A DNA stretch of 18,805 nt from Gammaproteobacteria bacterium. Its GTDB lineage: Bacteria > Pseudomonadota > Gammaproteobacteria > DSM-16500. Below, piece after piece: positions 6,995-12,830 of this stretch (positions are counted from its first letter, which is position 1; every line of letters begins with the position of its first letter). The notes beneath the pieces are model-generated. The model was given only the letters and a program-made list of their open reading frames with translations. It was not told where the DNA came from and made no database searches. The position numbers and the translations under genes are program-made. The stretch lies in contig VFKI01000051.1 of NCBI GenBank assembly GCA_009885665.1, positions 1 through 18,805 of the forward strand. The letters run 5' to 3'.

Positions 6995-7061
6995 CACACA
7001 CCTTTGGGATTTGGCAAATAAGCATAAATCTTAAAATCTTAGTTAGTTAGGAGTTGAGTGA

Positions 7062-7424
7062 ATGTCAGCCCGTATTGCAGGTGTCAATATACCTGTCCAG
7101 AAACATGTTGTTATTGGTTTAACCGCCATTTTTGGTGTCGGCCGTAGCCGGGCAAAGAAAATTTGCCAAAACGCCAATATCCGTCCAGAAACCAAGGTGC
7201 GTGATTTATCAGAAGCAGACTTGGAATTATTGCGCGGTGAAATTGCTAAAGTGCGTGTTGAAGGTGATTTACGTCGTGAAGTCGCTATGAATATCAAGCG
7301 TCTGGTTGAGTTAGGCAGCTATCGTGGCATGCGTCATCGCCGTGGTTTGCCCGTGCGTGGCCAGCGTACCCGTACCAACGCCCGTACCCGTAAAGGGAAA
7401 GGCAAAAAGAAACAAGTCGTGTAA
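7062..7424 (+). CDS. rpsM: 30S ribosomal protein S13
   Basis: S13 sits in the 30S head, forms bridges B1a/B1b to the 50S (with L5) and contacts P-site tRNA through its C-terminal tail. The 120-residue protein starts MSARIAGVNIPVQKHVVIGL, the standard N-terminus. It has the helix-two-turn-helix segment GVGRSRAKKICQ and ends with the basic tail RGLPVRGQRTRTNARTRKGK. AGGAG at 7049-7053 precedes the ATG. It is the first gene of the alpha operon. Confidence 0.98.
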   Translation: MSARIAGVNIPVQKHVVIGLTAIFGVGRSRAKKICQNANIRPETKVRDLSEADLELLRGEIAKVRVEGDLRREVAMNIKRLVELGSYRGMRHRRGLPVRGQRTRTNARTRKGKGKKKQVV

Positions 7425-7445
7425 CGTTTTAGAGTAGGAATCCAG

Positions 7446-7874
7446 ATGGCAATGACCCAAAGTAAATCCCAGCAAAGCGGTAAAAACGCTGCAGCCGGTC
7501 GCGTGCGTAAAAAAGCCAGAAAGCAAGTGGTTGACGGTATGGTTTATGTCCGTGCGTCTTTTAATAACACCATCGTTACCATAACAGATATTCAAGGTAA
7601 TACGGTTGCATGGTCGAGTGCCGCGAGCTGTGGTTATCGCGGTTCACGTAAATCAACGCCTTATGCTGCGGGTGAAGCGGCTACGAAAGTAGCGGGTATT
7701 GTGGTGGAAAGTTTTGGCATGAAGAATGTTCATGTGCGTGTGAAGGGGCCGGGGCCTGGGCGTGAGTCCGCCATTCGTTCTTTGCATGCCGCTGGATTGA
7801 AAATTTTATCGATTACAGATGCAACTGGCATTCCATTTAATGGTTGCCGGGATCCCAAGAAACGTCGCGTGTAA
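7446..7874 (+). CDS. rpsK: 30S ribosomal protein S11
   Basis: S11 is a platform protein near the E-site mRNA and the 3' end of 16S rRNA. The 142-residue protein is longer than the usual 129 because of an N-terminal Gln/Ser/Lys-rich extension (about residues 1-20). The core has ASFNNTIVTITDIQGN, SAASCGYRGSRKSTPYAAG, VRVKGPGPGRESAIRSL and the end PFNGCRDPKKRRV. The family usually shows GCRPPKKRRV, so one proline is replaced by Asp. A second in-frame ATG at 7452 is possible; GTAGGA upstream favours 7446. Confidence 0.97.
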   Translation: MAMTQSKSQQSGKNAAAGRVRKKARKQVVDGMVYVRASFNNTIVTITDIQGNTVAWSSAASCGYRGSRKSTPYAAGEAATKVAGIVVESFGMKNVHVRVKGPGPGRESAIRSLHAAGLKILSITDATGIPFNGCRDPKKRRV

Positions 7875-7892
7875 CGCTGGAGAATAGTTAAG

Positions 7893-8513
7893 ATGGCAAG
7901 ATATACTGGACCAAGATGCAAATTAGCCAGACGTGAAGGCGCTGACCTGTCTTTGCTGAGTGGCGTGCGTGGCTTGGATAGCAAATGCAAACTCGATACA
8001 CCGCCTGGTGTACATGGTGCACGTAAAGGTCGTCCAACAGAATATGGCGGCCAGTTGCGTGAAAAACAAAAAGTGCGTCGTATTTATGGTGTTATGGAAC
8101 GTCAATTCCGCAACTATTACACGAAGGCTGCGCGCTTAAAAGGCTCAACTGGCGAAAACTTGTTACGCTTGTTGGAAACCCGTTTGGATAATGTGGTTTA
8201 TCGCATGGGTTTTGGCGCAACGCGCGCTGAATCACGTCAATTAGTGACGCATGGCGCGGTGTTGGTGAATGGCAAGCATGTGAATATTCCTTCTTACATG
8301 GTTGAGCCGGGTGATGTCATTTCACTGCGTGAAAGTGCGCGCGGTCAAGTTCGTGTGCAAGGGGCATTAGCACTGTCACAATCACGTCCAGCCTGTAGTT
8401 GGGTGGAAGTGAATACCAATGAATTTGCGGGTGTTTTTAAGCAGTTTCCAGAACGTTCTGACTTACCCCCAGATATTTATGAAAAACTGATTATTGAGTT
8501 TTATTCTAAGTAA
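7893..8513 (+). CDS. rpsD: 30S ribosomal protein S4
   Basis: S4 is a primary 16S rRNA binding protein that nucleates 30S assembly. In E. coli it also represses the alpha operon and has RNA polymerase antitermination activity. The 206-residue length matches E. coli exactly. The N-terminus MARYTGPRCKLARREGADL is the zinc-free type, lacking the four-cysteine ribbon. The S4 RNA-binding domain is seen at RLDNVVYRMGFGATRAESRQLVTHGAVLVNG (given by its ends RLDN..LVNG). The C-terminus PPDIYEKLIIEFYSK is typical. GGAG lies upstream of the ATG. Confidence 0.98.
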   Translation: MARYTGPRCKLARREGADLSLLSGVRGLDSKCKLDTPPGVHGARKGRPTEYGGQLREKQKVRRIYGVMERQFRNYYTKAARLKGSTGENLLRLLETRLDNVVYRMGFGATRAESRQLVTHGAVLVNGKHVNIPSYMVEPGDVISLRESARGQVRVQGALALSQSRPACSWVEVNTNEFAGVFKQFPERSDLPPDIYEKLIIEFYSK

Positions 8514-8534
8514 CCGGCAGCGAGGAGTGGATGG

Positions 8535-9572
8535 ATGCAAAATAATCCGTATGATTTTCTGACGCCGCGCGAGATTGCCGTCGAGAAATTAGGGTCATGT
8601 CATGCGCGTGTGACGTTAGAACCTTTGGAAAGAGGTTTTGGCCATACACTGGGTACGACTTTACGTCGTATCTTGTTATCGTCTATGCCGGGTGCAGCCA
8701 TTGTTGAAGCGAAGATTGACAATGTGCAGCATGAATACGGCATGATTGCTGGCGTGCAAGAAGATGTTATTGAAATTTTATTAAACTTGAAAGAAGTGGC
8801 GCTCAGCTTGCATGGTCGCGATGAAGTGACTTTGACGCTGAGTAAACAAGGTCCTGGTGTGGTAACAGCCGGCGATATCCTCCTTGAACACGATGTAGAA
8901 ATTGCTAATCCAGAACATGTTATCGCGCATTTGAATGAGAGTGGTGCGTTGAGCATGACGCTCAAAGTTGCTTTAGGTCGTGGTTATCAACCCGCAGCTG
9001 TGCGTGCTAAGCATCGCGGCGAAGAAGGCCAGAAAGTGAATATTGGTGCGTTGCATTTGGATGCCAGCTTTAGTCCGATTTTAAAAGTATCTTATGCCGT
9101 AGAAAGCGCGCGTGTTGAACAGCGTACTGACTTAGATCGTTTAGTATTGGATATCATTACTAATGGTACCGTGGATCCGGAAGAAGCGATTCGCCGTTCG
9201 GCTACGATTTTGCAGCAACAATTGGCGCCGTTTGTGGATCTGAAGTCTTCTTTATTAATGGAAGGCCGTGGTGATCATCAAGCGATGAATCCATTGTTTG
9301 CGCGTCCAGTCGATGATTTAGAATTGACGGTGCGCTCTGCCAATTGCTTAAAAGCCGAAGATATTTGTTATATTGGCGATTTAGTGTTGCGGACTGAAGC
9401 CGATTTATTGAAAACCCCAAATCTTGGCAAAAAATCGTTGACTGAAATTAAGAGTGTTTTGTCTGCGCATGGTTTGGCTTTGGGTACGCGGATTGAAGGT
9501 TGGCCACAACCCGTGCCGCGTAAAGATAAGGGTAGAGATCAGGTCAGTGATGTTGAGATTGATCAAGAATAG
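8535..9572 (+). CDS. rpoA: DNA-directed RNA polymerase subunit alpha
   Basis: Alpha dimerises to seed RNA polymerase assembly, and its C-terminal domain binds UP elements and activators. The 345-residue protein is about 16 longer than in E. coli, owing to a C-terminal tail (PQPVPRKDKGRDQVSDVEID). The N-terminal domain has ERGFGHTLGTTLRRILLSS with R45. The C-terminal domain has PVDDLELTVRSANCLKAEDI, with R267 matching the DNA-contacting R265 of E. coli, and TPNLGKKSLTEIK. GAGGAG at 8522-8527 is the ribosome binding site. The stop codon TAG lies within the target duplication of an inserted palindromic element, so the next gene is 172 nt away instead of a short gap. Confidence 0.98.
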   Translation: MQNNPYDFLTPREIAVEKLGSCHARVTLEPLERGFGHTLGTTLRRILLSSMPGAAIVEAKIDNVQHEYGMIAGVQEDVIEILLNLKEVALSLHGRDEVTLTLSKQGPGVVTAGDILLEHDVEIANPEHVIAHLNESGALSMTLKVALGRGYQPAAVRAKHRGEEGQKVNIGALHLDASFSPILKVSYAVESARVEQRTDLDRLVLDIITNGTVDPEEAIRRSATILQQQLAPFVDLKSSLLMEGRGDHQAMNPLFARPVDDLELTVRSANCLKAEDICYIGDLVLRTEADLLKTPNLGKKSLTEIKSVLSAHGLALGTRIEGWPQPVPRKDKGRDQVSDVEIDQE

Positions 9573-9715
9573 CCGGCATTCCGCACAAAAGTATTTTTTG
9601 TATAAGTTGAGGCAAAAAATGGGTTTTAAAGCGCAGTTTACACGCAAGTAAATAAGCATTTAAAACACATTTTTAACGAAGCGTTATCGAAAAAGACAAA
9701 AGTGCGGAATGTCGG
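9573..9715. mobile_element. MITE-like palindromic element, copy 1 (rpoA-rplQ gap)
   Basis: The left end is CCGGCATTCCGCAC and the right end is GTGCGGAATGTCGG, inverted repeats with one mismatch. The element is 143 bp and flanked on both sides by AATAG (9568-9572 and 9716-9720), a 5-bp target duplication. Removing the element and one AATAG leaves a 24-nt rpoA-rplQ gap, normal for this operon. Most of the interior is also inverted: GTTTTAAA near 9633 faces TTTAAAAC near 9660, so RNA from either strand could fold into one long hairpin. It has no coding capacity. A second copy at 12667-12808 is about 80% identical by eye. Confidence 0.87.
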
Positions 9716-9744
9716 AATAGCAGTTTTTAGAGAAGGTTTTTATT

Positions 9745-10113
9745 ATGCGCCATCGTAAAAGTGGAAGATATTTTAACCGTACCAGCGCACATCGTAAGGC
9801 GATGTTTAAAAACATGGTCGTGTCTTTGCTAAAGCATGAAGTGATTAAAACCACTGTGCCTAAGGCGAAAGAATTGCGTAGTTATGCCGAACCGATCATT
9901 ACGCTGGCAAAAATCGATTCAGTTCACAATCGTCGTTTGGCGTTTGCACGTTTACGTGATCGCGATATGGTGACTAAGTTGTTTACTGAAATTGGGCCAT
10001 TTTTCAGTAAGCGTCCAGGCGGTTATTTGCGCGTGTTGAAGTGCGGATTTCGTGCAGGTGATGCTGCGCCCATGGCGATTGTTGAATTAGTTGATCGGGC
10101 GGAAGTCGCTTAA
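9745..10113 (+). CDS. rplQ: 50S ribosomal protein L17
   Basis: L17 binds 23S rRNA near the tunnel exit. The 122-residue protein starts MRHRKSGRYFNRTSAHRKAM, the canonical MRHRK.GR..NR...HR, and continues with LLKHEVIKTTVPKAKELR and EPIITLAK. It ends GGYLRVLKCGFRAGDAAPMAIVELVDR, given here by its motif G(G)Y.R.LK..R.GD.APMA..ELV. AGAAGG at 9731-9736 is its own ribosome binding site. It is the last gene of the alpha operon. Translation is probably not tightly coupled to rpoA, because the palindromic insertion separates the two. Confidence 0.97.
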   Translation: MRHRKSGRYFNRTSAHRKAMFKNMVVSLLKHEVIKTTVPKAKELRSYAEPIITLAKIDSVHNRRLAFARLRDRDMVTKLFTEIGPFFSKRPGGYLRVLKCGFRAGDAAPMAIVELVDRAEVA

Positions 10114-10137
10114 AGGCGCTGCAAATAGCGCAAATAT

Positions 10138-10312
10138 AGCGTAAAGAGCGCGCTCCGGGAGAAGCAGTTCGGGGTCAGTAGAGTCCCCTCCCGGCGCTAC
10201 GCGCCACCCTCCCCGCTAGCGCAAAAAGCGCGCTCCGGGGAGGGAGTGCTTTGTCCTCCCCCGGCACGCGTAGCGTGAGCGGGGGAGGTGGCGCGTAGCG
10301 CCGGAGGGGGAC
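10138..10312. repeat. GC-rich nested palindrome block (REP/BIME-like)
   Basis: Two 34-nt arms at 10183-10216 and 10279-10312 are near-perfect inverted copies, starting GTCCCCTCCCGGCGC and ending GCGCCGGAGGGGGAC. Nested inside are CCGGGGAGG near 10235 facing CCTCCCCCGG at 10255-10264. There are also smaller hairpins with a GTA loop: CACGC-GTA-GCGTG at 10265-10277 and GGCGC-GTA-GCGCC at 10290-10302. A direct repeat AGCGYAAARAGCGCGCTCC occurs at 10138 and 10218. The block is far richer in GC than its neighbours and carries no gene. It fills most of the 269-nt rplQ-rimI gap and could act as a transcription or mRNA-stability barrier. Confidence 0.8.
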
Positions 10313-10382
10313 TTCGTTATGGCAAGATTTGCTTTTCAATTAGCACGCAGTTCAGATCTTCATCTTACCTTTTTTCATAACT

Positions 10383-10862
10383 ATGCCAATAACCCCGTTC
10401 ACTGATCGCGATATTCCTCTTCTTCATTCAATTGAAACTGCAGCTTCACCCGAAGCGCCATGGTCAGATGAAATCTTTCGCCGGTGTTTTTATACGGGGG
10501 CGTATTGCTGGGGTATATCAGCAGCTAATGGCGCTCTGGCCGGTTTTATCATGGGCACGCTGCTTGCTCTACCCGCTACTGCCACCCATGCCGCGTCTGG
10601 CGAATCCCACATTCTCAATTTAGCGGTGCATCCTGCGTATCAACGGCAGGGCATGGGTCGTACACTGCTTGCCTATTTTATTGATCAAGCACGCACGCAA
10701 CATATTGCGTCTATTTTTCTTGAAGTGCGTGCTTCTAATAAAAAAGCAATTCAGCTTTACCAATCCATGGGGTTTGTTGAAATTAGCATACGTAAAAATT
10801 ATTATCCGCATCCTGCTTTAGGACGTGAAGATGCTATAATGTATGCTCTTGAGTTAATCTAA
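10383..10862 (+). CDS. rimI: Ribosomal protein S18 alanine N-acetyltransferase
   Basis: RimI transfers an acetyl group from acetyl-CoA to the N-terminal Ala of ribosomal protein S18. The 159-residue GNAT-fold protein has the acetyl-CoA pyrophosphate loop Q87-R-Q-G-M-G92, preceded by HILNLAVHPAY. It continues with IFLEVRASNKKAIQLYQSMGF, with E114 at the place of the catalytic Glu, and RKNYYPHP....EDAIMYALEL, with a Tyr pair matching the catalytic Tyr region. The N-terminus holds EAPWSDEIF, similar to the PWS motif of RimI. No clear ribosome binding site precedes ATG 10383. It ends 9 nt before prfC, suggesting one transcript. Confidence 0.9.
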   Translation: MPITPFTDRDIPLLHSIETAASPEAPWSDEIFRRCFYTGAYCWGISAANGALAGFIMGTLLALPATATHAASGESHILNLAVHPAYQRQGMGRTLLAYFIDQARTQHIASIFLEVRASNKKAIQLYQSMGFVEISIRKNYYPHPALGREDAIMYALELI

Positions 10863-10871
10863 GATTTATAT

Positions 10872-12452
10872 ATGTCTGAACGCACAAAACAAATCCAACG
10901 CCGCCGCACGTTTGCCATTGTATCGCATCCGGATGCGGGGAAAACCACGCTCACTGAAAAATTATTATTATTTGGTGGTGCGATTCAATTGGCGGGCACG
11001 GTGAAGGGGCGCAAAGCGGCGCGCCATGCCACGTCTGATTGGATGGAATTAGAAAAGCAGCGTGGCATTTCGGTGACAACGTCTGTTATGCAATTTCCAT
11101 ATAAAAATTGCATTATGAATTTACTCGACACACCGGGGCATGCGGATTTTTCGGAAGATACGTATCGTACGCTCACCGCGGTGGATGCGGCGCTGATGGT
11201 GATTGATGCTGCAAAAGGTGTGGAAGAGCGGACGGTGCGTTTGTTGGAAGTGTGTCGTTTGCGGCATACACCGATTATTAGTTTTATCAATAAAATGGAC
11301 CGTGACAGTCGCGATCCGATTGATTTGTTGGATGAAATCGAAAGCATACTCAATATTCGTTGCGCACCGATTACTTGGCCGATTGGACAAGGGCGTGATT
11401 TTAAGGGCGTGTATCATTTTGCTGAAGATCGCGTGTATTTATACGCGCCGCAAAAAAATAATATTCAGCAGACAGGTACGCAGATCGAGGGTTTACATAA
11501 TCCAGTGTTGGATGAAATCTTAGGCGACCTCGCAACAGCGTTACGCATGAATGTTGAGTTAGTGCAGGGTGCGAGTCATGCCTTTGATCGGGATGCGTTT
11601 CTACAAGGTAAATTAACCCCCGTATTTTTTGGTTCGGCGCTGAATAATTTTGGCGTACGCGAATTATTGGATGCATTTGCTGAGTATTCACCGCCGCCGG
11701 CGTCACGTGAAGCGACGACGCGTATTGTTGCGCCTGCAGAAAAACCTTTTTCGGGTTTTGTTTTTAAAATCCAAGCGAATATGGATCCGGCGCATCGCGA
11801 TCGGATTGCGTTTTTGCGTGTTTGTTCGGGGCATTATCAACAAGGGATGAAGTTGCATCAAGTGAGCTTGGGGCGTGATATTAAAATCGCGCAAGCATTG
11901 ACGTTTATGGCATCGGAGCGCGAGCAAGTGGCGGAAGCGTGGCCGGGTGATATTATTGGTTTATATAATCATGGTACAATTCAAATTGGCGATACGTTTA
12001 CCGAAGGTGAAAAATTAAAGTTTAGTGGCATTCCGTATTTCGCGCCTGAGTTGTTTCGTCTGGTGCGTTTGAAAGATCCATTAAAATTAAAAGCCTTACA
12101 AAAAGGCTTGAAGCAGTTATCGGAAGAAGGCGCCACACAATTATTTCGTCCATTAATCAATAATTATTTAATTTTGGGCGCGGTCGGTATGTTGCAGTTT
12201 GATGTGGTGGCGTATCGGTTGAAAAATGAATATAACGTTGATTGTGTTTATGAAAATGTATCCGTGGTGACAGCGCGCTGGATTTATTCAGATAATGAAA
12301 AAAAATTGGCAGAATTTCGCGCGCGTGCGGAAGAATATTTAGCATTGGATGGCGGCGATCAGCTGACGTATATTGCGCCATCGCGGGTGAATTTAAATCT
12401 TATGATGGAGCGTTGGCCGGATATCGAGTTTCGCGCGACGCGCGAGCATTAA
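10872..12452 (+). CDS. prfC: Peptide chain release factor 3 (GTPase)
   Basis: RF3 is a translational GTPase that recycles RF1 and RF2 from the ribosome after peptide release. The 526-residue length is close to E. coli 529. GTPase motifs are G1 SHPDAGKT (18-25), switch I region EKQRGISVTTSV, G3 DTPGH (86-90) and G4 NKMD (140-143). The N-terminus RRRTFAIVSHPDAGKTTLTE is diagnostic of RF3 over EF-G. The C-terminal domain has GAVGMLQFDVVAYRLKNEY. It follows rimI closely with only a weak ribosome binding site, so coupling with rimI is likely. The reading frame is intact. Confidence 0.97.
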   Translation: MSERTKQIQRRRTFAIVSHPDAGKTTLTEKLLLFGGAIQLAGTVKGRKAARHATSDWMELEKQRGISVTTSVMQFPYKNCIMNLLDTPGHADFSEDTYRTLTAVDAALMVIDAAKGVEERTVRLLEVCRLRHTPIISFINKMDRDSRDPIDLLDEIESILNIRCAPITWPIGQGRDFKGVYHFAEDRVYLYAPQKNNIQQTGTQIEGLHNPVLDEILGDLATALRMNVELVQGASHAFDRDAFLQGKLTPVFFGSALNNFGVRELLDAFAEYSPPPASREATTRIVAPAEKPFSGFVFKIQANMDPAHRDRIAFLRVCSGHYQQGMKLHQVSLGRDIKIAQALTFMASEREQVAEAWPGDIIGLYNHGTIQIGDTFTEGEKLKFSGIPYFAPELFRLVRLKDPLKLKALQKGLKQLSEEGATQLFRPLINNYLILGAVGMLQFDVVAYRLKNEYNVDCVYENVSVVTARWIYSDNEKKLAEFRARAEEYLALDGGDQLTYIAPSRVNLNLMMERWPDIEFRATREH

Positions 12453-12572
12453 TGTGCAGTCCTGCGAAAGTCACTGAAAAAAACGCCAAACTGCCGAACA
12501 CTTTTTAGGTTAAAAAATTTTAACTTATTGATTATTAACGGTTTTTTATTTTTAAATCAATTTGTCTGTTAG

Positions 12573-12600
12573 TTGGCCATGATAAGTTGCTTTGTATAAT
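12573..12600 (+). promoter_or_regulatory. Promoter for the GH18 gene
   Basis: TTGGCC (12573-12578) and a perfect TATAAT (12595-12600) are 16 nt apart. Transcription would start near 12607. The leader to the GH18 start would be about 224 nt, of which roughly 147 nt come from the inserted element and its duplicated target. Confidence 0.6.
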
Positions 12601-12649
12601 AAATACTGTTAGTATTTTGGTAGGTTGCGGCTTTAAAGGAGGCAAGCCG
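12601..12649 (+). promoter_or_regulatory. Palindrome at the start site and hairpin showing an AAAGGAGG loop
   Basis: AAATACT-GTT-AGTATTT (12601-12617) lies directly after the -10 box, a typical operator position. Next, CGGCTT (12628-12633) pairs with AAGCCG (12644-12649), exposing the loop TAAAGGAGGC. That loop contains a full Shine-Dalgarno consensus, yet no start codon lies at a suitable distance. A GGA-containing loop is also the form recognised by CsrA-type regulators. The structures are seen in the sequence; the regulatory role is inference. Confidence 0.4.
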
Positions 12650-12666
12650 TTAATAAAAATATATTA

Positions 12667-12808
12667 CCGACATTCCGCACCAAAGTATTTTTTGTATAAA
12701 TCGAGGCGAAAATACGTTTTAAAGCGCAGTTTACATAGACGTAAATGCGCATTTAAAACGCATTTTCAACGTGGAGTTATCAAAAAAGACGAAGGTGCGG
12801 GATGTCAG
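12667..12808. mobile_element. MITE-like palindromic element, copy 2 (GH18 leader)
   Basis: The left end CCGACATTCCGCACC and right end GGTGCGGGATGTCAG are inverted repeats with two mismatches. The 142-bp element is flanked by TATTA at 12662-12666 and 12809-12813, a 5-bp target duplication different from that of copy 1. The interior is inverted as well: CGTTTTAAA near 12714 faces TTTAAAACG near 12751, and TTTAC faces GTAAA around a 6-nt loop, giving almost one continuous hairpin. It lies between the promoter and the ribosome binding site of the GH18 gene, so the hairpin would be part of that mRNA. Confidence 0.87.
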
Positions 12809-12830
12809 TATTAGAATGAGGAATGTCTCT

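Larger units (their letters stand above)
12453..12830. other. 378-nt non-coding region between prfC and the GH18 gene
   Basis: This gap holds an A/T-rich palindrome GTTAAAA-AA-TTTTAAC near 12508-12525, followed by a T-rich run (12541-12553) that could end prfC transcription. After that come a promoter at 12573-12600, two small palindromes at 12601-12649 and the second palindromic mobile element at 12667-12808. A 75-codon open frame at 12587-12814 crosses the element but has no ribosome binding site or recognisable product, so I do not call it a gene. Confidence 0.6.

Noticed and set aside
9454..9651. 65-codon open frame over the rpoA end and MITE copy 1
   Set aside because: Out of frame with rpoA and ending in the repeat; similarity to the frame in copy 2 comes from the shared repeat, not from a shared protein.
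10313..10382. Promoter for rimI
   Set aside because: TTGCTT at 10329 has only a 3-of-6 -10 (TCAGAT) at the right spacing; not strong enough to list.
12587..12814. 75-codon open frame in the prfC-GH18 gap
   Set aside because: It runs through the MITE, has no suitable ribosome binding site, and its second half is simply the translated element, resembling the frame read through copy 1.
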